Assembly (NCBI GenBank): GCA_030428945.1
Contig: JAUIEC010000015.1
Location: 62,001-126,000 of the forward strand
DNA length: 64,000 bases
Source: Phycisphaerae bacterium
Lineage (GTDB): Bacteria; Planctomycetota; Phycisphaerae; UBA1845; Fen-1342
Reading direction: 5' to 3'
In this document: positions 24,344-32,031 of the stretch, piece by piece
How the letters are laid out: each line of letters starts with the position of its first letter
How positions within the stretch are numbered: the first letter of the stretch is position 1
Program-made: the position numbers and the translations under genes
Notes under the pieces: generated by a model
Database searches by the model: none
Seen by the model: only the letters and a program-made list of their open reading frames with translations
What the model was told of the DNA's origin: nothing

Positions 24344-27300
24344 ATGATGCGCAAGTTGACACGGCTGGGATTGATCGGCCTGTGTGCGGGGGTGCTCGGC
24401 ATCCCGGCATGGGCGGATGGTCCGGCACAGGTACGGGTCGCCGTACTGGACGCGGGCGGCACGCTGACCGCGCCGATCGGACTGACGTATGAGATCGACG
24501 GACAACTCTACAAGGCCGTCTCGGATGCCAACGGCACCCTGATCCTGAACACCGACGGGGCCGAACGGGTCACGATCGGGCTGGACGGCCAGGCGCCGCT
24601 CGAACTGAACCTCGAAGCGGACAGCACGAACATGCTGATCGACGTCACCCGCGGGCAGGCCAAGCTCGTCTCGCAGGTCGGCTTCGGCCAGGCGCTGCGC
24701 ACGGCCGGCATCCCGGCGGTCGGGGCGGACGCGATCACGGCGGTGACGGAGTTCGAGCCGATGTCGGCCCGGCTGACCGGCGAGCTGATCAGTCGCGGTC
24801 TGCGTCAGGGTTCGGACAGTTGCACGGGCGCGGAAGCGATCTCCGGCCTGGGCACGTTCGACTTCGACAACACGACGGCGACCAACGAAGGCCCCAACCA
24901 CCCCGGTTGCCTGGCCTTCGGCTTCGACAGCATCGCCTTTGACGTCTGGTTCTGCTGGACCGCGCCGGCCGACGGCGACTACGCGCTGGCGACCTGCGAC
25001 GTCACGACCCTGGACACCAAGATCGCGGTCTACGACGGCTGTGTCTGCCCGACCGACGACTCGACGCTGCTAGGCTGCAACGACGACACCTGCTCGCTGC
25101 AGTCGACCGTCAACTTCTCGGCCGTCGGTGGTCAGACCTACCTGCTGCGGATCGGCATGTACCCCGGACCGAGCGTGACCTCGGGCGGTGTCGGGCAGTT
25201 CACGATCAGCGGTGCCGAGCCCCCGCCGGAGCCGGCCGACTGCAACCAGCCGATGGTCAACTGCCAGGCGGGTGATCCGGCCGACGCGCTGAACGCGACG
25301 GGCGGGATCTTCACGGTGGCGGAAGACTTCGTGACGACGGCGGACGGCTCGATCAGCGAGCTGTGCTGGTTCGGCACGTACTTCGACGGGTTCGGCGACT
25401 GCTCGAGCCTGATCAGCGACGACTTCACGGTCAGCTACTACGAAAACAACGACGGTTTCCCGGGCACGCAGATCGCCTCGTTCTCGCAGAGCGGCGGCAG
25501 CCTGAACGTGTCGGGTCCGACGGCGACGGGCGGTCAGATCGCGGGCTTCATTCCCGAGTACCTGATCAGCGCGACGCACGCCCCGGTGGCGGTCACGGCC
25601 GACACCTGCTACTGGCTGGAGATCAGCAACAACATCAGTGGCTGCTCGTTCTTCTGGGAGATCAGCGGCGCCGGCAACGGCCGGGTGCTGCAGGACGGCG
25701 ACGGCACCAACCCGCCGAACGGCTACGACCTGACGGACGCGGTGGTCAACGACGTGGCGTTCTGCCTGGATCTGGAACTGGGTGATCCGAACTGCGCCCC
25801 GGCGCCGCTGGACACGCCCTGCGAGATTCCGGACGAGAACTGCCAGGGTGCCGACCAGATCAACGCCTTCACCAGCACCGAGACGATCTTCACGGTCGCC
25901 GACGACTTCGAGACGCCGTCCTCGCGGGCGGTCCTCAGCTCGGTCTGCTGGACCGGTGGCGGTCAGGATCAGACCACGGGTGGTCCGTGCAGCGGTGCGG
26001 ACGACTTCACGGTCACGTACTACGACGATGCCGGCGGCATGCCGGGCAGCGTGATCGCCAGCTTCTCGCAGAGCGGTGGCAGCCTGACGGTCGACTCCGG
26101 CCCGACCGGCCTGCTGATCGCCGGGGCGCTGGCCGAGATCGAGTACACCGGTGCCCACGCCCCGGTCACGCTCGGCGACGGAACCTGCTACTGGATCGAG
26201 ATCACCAACGCGGCCGCCGGCTGCAACTGGTTCTGGGGCACGTCCTCGGAAGGCAACGGGATCGCGTTCCAGGACGGTGACGGCTTCGTGCCGCCGGATG
26301 GTTACGACGAGTCGGACCGCATCGTCGGCGACCTGTCGTTCTGCCTGGATACCGGTCTCGGTGACGCGGGCAACTGCCTGCCGCCGCCGCCGGCCAACGA
26401 TGAATGCGTCAACGCCGAAGACCTGCCGTGCAACGCGTCGGTGACGGTGGACACCACCTTCGCGACGACCGCGGTGGACGATCCGGACTACAGCTGCATC
26501 TTCAACGGCCCCGGTCAGGGTGCCGGCAGCGTCTGGTACACGTTCACGGCGACCGACACGTCGGCCTTCCTGGACACCAACTCGAGTGCGGCCAGCGACA
26601 GCGTGATCGCCGTCTACGACGGCAGTTGCGGCAGCCTGGTCGAGATCGCCTGCAGCGAAGACGAAGGCGACGGGCTGCTGTCCGAGGTCTGCGTCGAAGG
26701 CCTGACGGTCGGCAACACCTACTACATCCAGCTCTCGGCCTTCAGTGCGGCCGACCAGGGTTCCTACACCCTGAGCCTGCAGTGCCCGTGCCCGGCGCCG
26801 CCTGAGCCGCCGGCCAACGATGACTGCGAGGATGCCGAGGCGGTTGCGATTCCGTCGCTGACGGCCGGTGACACGACCCTGGCGCAGCTTGATACCGCTC
26901 CGTTCTGTGACACCTCGGTCACCTCGGCCGGTGTCTGGTACAGCGTTGAGGGTACCGGTACGACGATCACGGCTTCGCTGTGCAACGGCAACACCGGCTA
27001 CGACTCGAAGCTGAGCGTGTACTGCGGTGACTGCGACAGCCTGGTGTGCGTGGTCGGCAACGACGACACGTGCGGCCTGCAGTCCGAGGTTTCGTGGTGC
27101 TCGCAGGCGGGTGCGACCTACCTGATCCTGGTGCACGGCTTCAGCAGTGCGGTCGGTCCGTTCGAGCTCGAACTGAGCGAAGACGGCATCGCCTGCACGG
27201 CGACGGTCGAGTGTCTCCCGCAGGGTGCCTGCTGCCTGATGGACGGCTCCTGCGAGATCACGACCGCCAGCGCCTGTGCCGACCAGGGTGGTTCGTTCCA

Positions 27301-28426
27301 GGGTGAAGGCACCGACTGCGGTGGCCTGGTCTACACGCTGGCGACCTGCGACAGCCTCTTCGAGGACATCGCCGGCACCGGCACCCTGGCCCCGACCGCC
27401 AGCAGCTCGGATGACAACGGTGACGCCAACGTTCCGATCGGCTTCGACTTCACGTTCTTCGGCAACACCTACGGCGCGATCGGCATCGCTTCGAACGGGT
27501 ACCTGACCTTCGGTGAAGACATCAGTGACCTGAGCAACGATCCGATCCCGACCGCCACGCTGCCGAACGACATGATCGCCGGCCTGTGGGACGACCTGGC
27601 GCCGAACTCGGATCCGAACGCCAACGTCTACTACCAGACGTCGGGCATGGCGCCGAACCGGACCTTCACCGTCCAGTGGGATCGCGTCCCGCAGTTTGCC
27701 AACACGGATGACAACACCTTCCAGGTGGTCCTCTACGAAGGCAGCAACGCGATCGAGATCCGCTACAAGTCGGTCACGCCGGAAGGCTTCGCCGGGGATT
27801 ACACGATCGGCATCGAGAACGCCGACGGTACCGACGGCATCGAAGTCGATGCGACCGGCGTTGCGGCGGGCACCTGCGTCCGCTTCGAGCCGACCGTCGT
27901 GCCGAGCCCGTGCGTCGAGACGATCGAGTTCGACATGCTGCCTGGCAGCTGCCCGAACATTCTGCGTCGGCCGCTCAGCGGTCTGCCGCGGATCGTCTCC
28001 GGGGCCCTGCTCGGCTCGGCCAGCTTCGATGTCAACGACATCGACGTGGGTGCCGGCATCACCATCGAACGCGTCGATGGCGCCGGTTCGCCGACGGTCC
28101 TGTTCAACTCGTCGATCGCCGACGTCGCGACTCCGTTCCCGGACAATGGCTGTGACTGCCATGACGCCAACGGTGACGGGTTCGATGACCTGGTGATCAA
28201 CTTCAGTCGCAACCCGTTCCGCAACGGGATCGACATCACCTCGGTGCCGCTTGGTACGGACATTCCGCTGGTGGTCAAGGGCTTCCTGACGAACGGCACG
28301 CCGTTCGTTGCCTACGACTGCCTGCGGCGCGCCGCGCCGGGCGTCCCGACGGACATGACCCCGGTCACGCTGCCCGCCAGCGGGCAGAACGCCAACACCG
28401 ACGTCGCCGATGTCCACCAGCCGTAA
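24344..28426 (+). CDS. Very large exported modular protein with duplicated beta-domains, PPC-like domains and a GACC motif
   Basis: A 1360-aa secreted protein. AAGGAGA precedes the ATG at 24344; the signal peptide is MMRKLTRLGLIGLCAGVLGI with cleavage near WADG. Modules, with approximate residues: N-terminal carboxypeptidase-regulatory-like domain (25-95); PPC-like domain (161-290); two homologous domains of about 190 aa (300-485 and 485-682), each with FTV-x-x-DF, FSQSGGSL and CYW-[LI]-EI motifs; two more PPC-like domains starting PANDECVNAED and PANDDCEDAEA (683-957); a GACC module (QGACCLMDGSC, 961-990); a nidogen-like domain (GFDFTFFGNTYGAIGIASNG, 996-1180); and a unique C-terminal domain. 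Probably a surface or extracellular structural protein. A strong terminator follows. Confidence 0.85.
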   Translation: MMRKLTRLGLIGLCAGVLGIPAWADGPAQVRVAVLDAGGTLTAPIGLTYEIDGQLYKAVSDANGTLILNTDGAERVTIGLDGQAPLELNLEADSTNMLIDVTRGQAKLVSQVGFGQALRTAGIPAVGADAITAVTEFEPMSARLTGELISRGLRQGSDSCTGAEAISGLGTFDFDNTTATNEGPNHPGCLAFGFDSIAFDVWFCWTAPADGDYALATCDVTTLDTKIAVYDGCVCPTDDSTLLGCNDDTCSLQSTVNFSAVGGQTYLLRIGMYPGPSVTSGGVGQFTISGAEPPPEPADCNQPMVNCQAGDPADALNATGGIFTVAEDFVTTADGSISELCWFGTYFDGFGDCSSLISDDFTVSYYENNDGFPGTQIASFSQSGGSLNVSGPTATGGQIAGFIPEYLISATHAPVAVTADTCYWLEISNNISGCSFFWEISGAGNGRVLQDGDGTNPPNGYDLTDAVVNDVAFCLDLELGDPNCAPAPLDTPCEIPDENCQGADQINAFTSTETIFTVADDFETPSSRAVLSSVCWTGGGQDQTTGGPCSGADDFTVTYYDDAGGMPGSVIASFSQSGGSLTVDSGPTGLLIAGALAEIEYTGAHAPVTLGDGTCYWIEITNAAAGCNWFWGTSSEGNGIAFQDGDGFVPPDGYDESDRIVGDLSFCLDTGLGDAGNCLPPPPANDECVNAEDLPCNASVTVDTTFATTAVDDPDYSCIFNGPGQGAGSVWYTFTATDTSAFLDTNSSAASDSVIAVYDGSCGSLVEIACSEDEGDGLLSEVCVEGLTVGNTYYIQLSAFSAADQGSYTLSLQCPCPAPPEPPANDDCEDAEAVAIPSLTAGDTTLAQLDTAPFCDTSVTSAGVWYSVEGTGTTITASLCNGNTGYDSKLSVYCGDCDSLVCVVGNDDTCGLQSEVSWCSQAGATYLILVHGFSSAVGPFELELSEDGIACTATVECLPQGACCLMDGSCEITTASACADQGGSFQGEGTDCGGLVYTLATCDSLFEDIAGTGTLAPTASSSDDNGDANVPIGFDFTFFGNTYGAIGIASNGYLTFGEDISDLSNDPIPTATLPNDMIAGLWDDLAPNSDPNANVYYQTSGMAPNRTFTVQWDRVPQFANTDDNTFQVVLYEGSNAIEIRYKSVTPEGFAGDYTIGIENADGTDGIEVDATGVAAGTCVRFEPTVVPSPCVETIEFDMLPGSCPNILRRPLSGLPRIVSGALLGSASFDVNDIDVGAGITIERVDGAGSPTVLFNSSIADVATPFPDNGCDCHDANGDGFDDLVINFSRNPFRNGIDITSVPLGTDIPLVVKGFLTNGTPFVAYDCLRRAAPGVPTDMTPVTLPASGQNANTDVADVHQP

Positions 28427-28456
28427 GGCGCGGTAGACGGCAACGTCACAACCAAC

Positions 28457-28496
28457 GGGGCCGGATCCTTCACGGGATCCGGCCCCAGGTCTTTTT
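28457..28496 (+). terminator. Intrinsic terminator of the 24344 gene
   Basis: A perfect 12-bp stem (GGGGCCGGATCC / GGATCCGGCCCC, loop 6) is followed by AGGTCTTTTT, 30 bases after the stop. This is the clearest terminator in the window. Confidence 0.9.
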
Positions 28497-28502
28497 GGGG
28501 GA

Positions 28503-28534
28503 AGGGAGCGAGGGAGCCAGGGAGCAAGGGAGCG
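28503..28534 (+). repeat. Octamer array (AGGGAGCN)4
   Basis: Four 8-bp units AGGGAGCG, AGGGAGCC, AGGGAGCA, AGGGAGCG, with GGG tracts every 8 bases. It lies just after the terminator of the plus-strand gene, G-rich strand in sense. It is the inverted complement of the array at 28717-28756. Confidence 0.93.
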
Positions 28535-28716
28535 AGTGCAGAGCCCGCCTGGATCAGGGCGAAGGTGGACGAGCCGGCTTTCGCCGTTGTCGGTGCAGGC
28601 TCAGAGGCTGGGGGCGGACGTCAGTGCAGTAACATGCGGGGATGCAGCGTCTGCCGGTAGGCGTTGACAGGGAAGGTCGCGACCTGCAGGTGCGGGTGCC
28701 TGTCGGCTTCCGGTCT

Positions 28717-28756
28717 CGCTCCCTTGCTCCCTTGCTCCCTGGCTCCCTCGCTCCCT
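28717..28756 (-). repeat. Octamer array at the 3' end of the MATE gene
   Basis: Five 8-bp units NGCTCCCT on the plus strand, i.e. AGGGAGCN on the minus strand, 5 bases after the stop of the minus-strand MATE gene. Together with 28503-28534 it makes an inverted pair 182 bases apart. The stretch between the arrays (28535-28716) holds no supported gene. Confidence 0.93.
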
Positions 28757-28761
28757 TCGCC

Positions 28762-30240
28762 TCACACTTCAATCTTCTTCCAGCCGCCGTGGACGAAACG
28801 CAGCCAGCTCATCAGGAACTTGGCGATGTTGTCCAGCCACATGCCGCACCAGCAGCCGATCAGGCCCCAGCCGAAGTAGATCCCGAACAGCCACGCCCCC
28901 GGCAGACGCAGCAGCCAGCCGCCGCAGAACTGCATCACCATCGTCGCCCGCGTGTCGCCCGCCCCACGCAGCGCGCCGGTGTAGACGATCGCAGCCGCCA
29001 GGATCGGCTGCACGAACGCCATCAGCCGGAACGCACGGGCCCCGACCTCCTGCACGGCCGGGTCACGCGTCATCGCGCCGTAGATCGGCCCGGCCAGCAG
29101 GAAGAAACCCAGCCCGATCAGCGTGCACAGCCCGGCCGCCTGCAACGCCGCCTGGTGCCCGCTGCGACTGGCCAGGCGGGGCTGCCGGGCCCCCAGGTAC
29201 TGCCCGACCAGCGTCGAGGCCGCCGTCATCCACGCCACGGCCGGCAGGAACGAGATCGCTTCCATCCGCATGCCGATCAGGTGCGCGGCGTAGTTGACCG
29301 TCGCCGCCTCGCCGCGCCCGGAGTTCGCCACCACCAGCACGAAGCCGAAGTGCGCGCCCCACAGCATCAGCACGTCCAGGAACGCCGGAATGCCGATGTT
29401 CATCAACCGCCCCAGGATCGCCGGATCCGGTCGCAGCAGCGGAATCCGCAGCCGCAACCCGCGCAGCCCGCGATACAGCATCACCAGCGTCAGCACCCCG
29501 CCCAGGCAGCGGGCCACCACCGTCCCGATCGCGATCCCCCTGACCCCCAGCAGCGGACCCCACCAGCCGAACACCAGCGCCGCCGATACCACCGCGTTGA
29601 CCACGTTGACCACCAGCATGATCGCCATCGGCGTCCGCATGTCGCCGGCCGCACGCAACGCCCCCGATCCGATCAGCAGCATGCTGAACAGGATGTAGCC
29701 AATCGCGTCGATACGGATGTATTCCACCAGCGACCCGCGGGCCGCCGGAATCTGCAGCAACTGCTCCGCCAGCGCGGGGGCCGCCGCGTACACGCTGCCG
29801 GCCACCAGCAGGCCGAGCGTCAGCGCCAGGACCAGGGCCTGGTGCAGGGCCCGGTTGGCCGTCTCGCGGTCCCCGGCGCCATAGCTGCGGGCCACCAGGG
29901 CGGCCGTCCCGGTTCCGACCAGCGAGAACGCCAGCGAGACCCACCAGCCGAGGTAGCCGCCCGTGCCGACCGCGGCCGAGGCCTCCTTGGTCAGCGTGCC
30001 GGCCAGCCACATGTCGACGAAGCCGACCATGAAGTTGCCGAGCTGCTCGCCGAGCATCGGCAGCGCCAGCACGATGACCTGGTAGGGGATCGGACCGGCC
30101 GGCAGGGAATCGGGCAGGTCGGGCGTGACCTCCAGGCCGCCGACGTCCGAGGCGGCCGCCCCGGCGCACTGATCGGGCGTGCGCGCATCGATCCGCGCCG
30201 TGCGGGCGGAATCAGACTGCTCGGGTTTGCCTTGGGTCAT
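28762..30240 (-). CDS. MATE-family multidrug/metabolite efflux transporter
   Basis: A 492-aa, 12-helix inner-membrane exporter. After a roughly 50-aa soluble N-terminus, family motifs appear: LALPMLGEQLGNFMVGFVDM in the first helix, GTGTAALVARSYGAGD between helices, and a mirrored second half (NIGIPAFLDVLMLW, AASTLVGQYLGARQP). MATE proteins extrude cationic compounds by H+ or Na+ antiport; the substrate here is unknown. A -10-like TATACT is seen upstream on the minus strand at 30275-30280. Confidence 0.92.
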   Translation of the reverse strand: MTQGKPEQSDSARTARIDARTPDQCAGAAASDVGGLEVTPDLPDSLPAGPIPYQVIVLALPMLGEQLGNFMVGFVDMWLAGTLTKEASAAVGTGGYLGWWVSLAFSLVGTGTAALVARSYGAGDRETANRALHQALVLALTLGLLVAGSVYAAAPALAEQLLQIPAARGSLVEYIRIDAIGYILFSMLLIGSGALRAAGDMRTPMAIMLVVNVVNAVVSAALVFGWWGPLLGVRGIAIGTVVARCLGGVLTLVMLYRGLRGLRLRIPLLRPDPAILGRLMNIGIPAFLDVLMLWGAHFGFVLVVANSGRGEAATVNYAAHLIGMRMEAISFLPAVAWMTAASTLVGQYLGARQPRLASRSGHQAALQAAGLCTLIGLGFFLLAGPIYGAMTRDPAVQEVGARAFRLMAFVQPILAAAIVYTGALRGAGDTRATMVMQFCGGWLLRLPGAWLFGIYFGWGLIGCWCGMWLDNIAKFLMSWLRFVHGGWKKIEV

Positions 30241-30301
30241 GCTTCCGCCGCGGCCGGGGTCCTACGCGTGGAGGAGTATAACGCTCCGGGCGCGGCGGAC
30301 G

Positions 30302-31663
30302 TTACCCGGTCGGGACGGGATCGGCGGGGCGGGTGTGCAGTTCGGCCTCGATGACGCGGACGAAGGCGGCCACGACCTCGGGATCGAACTGCGTTCCGGC
30401 GTGCGCCTGCAGTTCGCGGAGCGCTTCGGCCGGCCGGCTGCCCTTGCGATAGGGGCGGTCCGAGGTGATGCAGTCGTAGACGTCGGCGACCGAGATCATG
30501 CGGGCCTTGAGCGGGATCTCGTCGCCGCGCAGCCCGGCCGGATAGCCGAGTCCGTCGTAGCGTTCGTGATGGTGCAGGACGGCTTCGGTGACTTCTTCGA
30601 GTCCCTGCACGTGACTGACGATGCGGGCGCCGATCTGGGTGTGATCCTGAACGAGCAGGTACTCTTCCTCGGACAGGCCGCTCTGCTTGGCGAGAATCGC
30701 GTCGGGCACCCCGATCTTGCCGACGTCGTGCAGCAGGCCGGAGAGTTCCACCAGGTGCAGGGCCCGCGATCCGCGGATGCCCAGTTCGCGGGCCGTGGCC
30801 ACGCACAACTGGCCGACGCGAGTCGAGTGATCGTGGGTGTAGTGGTCCTTGGCGTCAACGGCCGAGGCGAGGGCCCGGATCGTGCTGAGCATCTGCTGGG
30901 TGACGCTCTCGTGCAGGCGGCAGTTCAGCAGGGCCGAGGCGCTGACGGTCGAGAGGCTCTGCAGCAGTTTCTGGTCGCGGGCGGTGAACTCGGCGTCGCC
31001 GTCACGCTCGGTCGCGGTCAGCACGCCGAGGGCCCGGCCGCGGGCGACCAGCGGGACGCGGACGACGGCGAAGACGTCGCTGTCGTAGGTGCCGAGCGAG
31101 TGGAAGGCCGGCACCTCGCCGGAGTGGTTGCAGACCAGCAGGCCCTTCTCCTGCAGGACGTGCCCGGCGATGGTGCCGGAGATCGGGATGGCGACGTCGG
31201 GGATGTCGGCCGGCAGGCCGCGCGAGGCGACCAGTCGGAGGCAGTCCTGGTTTTCCTCGACCATCAGCAGGGAGACCCGCCGGCAGCGGAGGATCCGGGC
31301 GGCCTCGTCGACGAGCCACTGGGCGATCTCGGCCGGGTTGGTCTTGGTGGCGGCGCTGGGGATCAGTTCGTAGAGCAGGTTGAGTTCTTCGAAGCTCTCG
31401 AGCATCGCCCGGGTGACGCCGTTGAGGGCCTGTTCGCGGTCGAGCATGTGTCCGAGGGTGCCCTGCAGGGCGGCGGCCAGTTGCGGGCTGGCGTCGGCTG
31501 CGGGGGTGATCTGCAGGTCGCCGTGGTCGCCGTCGTCGCGGGTGATCTCGACCCGGTTGCCGACCAGGGCGGCCAGGGCGGTCAGCGCGTTCTGCAACGG
31601 GGCGGTTTCGACGAATTCGCCCAGCGGCTCGGGAGCGCAGATCTGGATCAGAGGTTCAGGCAC
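30302..31663 (-). CDS. GAF-HD-GYP cyclic-di-GMP phosphodiesterase
   Basis: A 453-aa cytoplasmic protein. A GAF domain (about residues 105-265) precedes a complete HD-GYP domain (about 270-440), with LLHDVGKIGVPD, the KxH-type His in QDHTQIGARI, and HHERYDGLGYP. All metal ligands of active c-di-GMP phosphodiesterases appear present, unlike the HD-GYP domain at 8420-10039. It starts with GTG at 31663, preceded by GGAG, and overlaps the lone receiver gene by 16 bases. It is the last gene of a kinase / receiver / phosphodiesterase operon, so the receiver or kinase probably controls c-di-GMP breakdown; the GAF ligand is unknown. Confidence 0.92.
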   Translation of the reverse strand: MPEPLIQICAPEPLGEFVETAPLQNALTALAALVGNRVEITRDDGDHGDLQITPAADASPQLAAALQGTLGHMLDREQALNGVTRAMLESFEELNLLYELIPSAATKTNPAEIAQWLVDEAARILRCRRVSLLMVEENQDCLRLVASRGLPADIPDVAIPISGTIAGHVLQEKGLLVCNHSGEVPAFHSLGTYDSDVFAVVRVPLVARGRALGVLTATERDGDAEFTARDQKLLQSLSTVSASALLNCRLHESVTQQMLSTIRALASAVDAKDHYTHDHSTRVGQLCVATARELGIRGSRALHLVELSGLLHDVGKIGVPDAILAKQSGLSEEEYLLVQDHTQIGARIVSHVQGLEEVTEAVLHHHERYDGLGYPAGLRGDEIPLKARMISVADVYDCITSDRPYRKGSRPAEALRELQAHAGTQFDPEVVAAFVRVIEAELHTRPADPVPTG

Positions 31664-32031
31664 GATCCGTTCTCCAGGGCCCGGGTGACCATTTCGCGCA
31701 CGGTGGTGGGATCGAAGGGTTTGGCGACGACCAGCGCGCCCCAGCTTTCCTGGGCGCGGGTGGCGTCCTGGGCCTGTCCCTTGGCGGTCAGAATGATGAT
31801 CGCCAGTTGCCGGGTCTCTTCGCGTTCGCGGAGCTTGGCGACCAGTTCGAGGCCGTTCATCTCGGGCATCATCACGTCGGTGATCAGCAGGTCCGGCGGG
31901 CTCTGGCAGATCTTCTCGTATGCCTCGCGACCGTTGCGGGCGATCTCGATCTCGCGCTGGGGTCCGCGGAGCAGGAACCGCAGGCCTTCGAGGACGTAGT
32001 GTTCATCATCGGTGATCAGAATCCGCTTCAC
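31648..32031 (-). CDS. Single-domain response regulator (CheY-like)
   Basis: A 127-aa receiver domain with no output domain. The acidic pair (ITDDEH), phospho-acceptor Asp (LLITDVMMPEMNG), switch Thr (ILTAKG) and conserved Lys (VVAKPF) are all present, so it should be phosphorylatable. The GTG start overlaps the stop of the hybrid kinase as GTGA, and its end overlaps the HD-GYP gene. The likely partner kinase is the PilZ-containing protein directly upstream, with signal passed on to the HD-GYP protein or motility/adhesion machinery. Confidence 0.93.
   Translation of the reverse strand: MKRILITDDEHYVLEGLRFLLRGPQREIEIARNGREAYEKICQSPPDLLITDVMMPEMNGLELVAKLREREETRQLAIIILTAKGQAQDATRAQESWGALVVAKPFDPTTVREMVTRALENGSCLNL

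Noticed and set aside
25070..28417. 1115-codon open frame on the minus strand opposite the large exported protein
   Set aside because: The product is a low-complexity Arg/Val/Asp sequence with no signal, domains or ribosome-binding site; it is a GC-bias shadow of the plus-strand gene.
28554..28772. 72-codon minus-strand frame between the AGGGAGCN arrays
   Set aside because: Its N-terminus is translated from the array, there is no ribosome-binding site, and no domain is seen.
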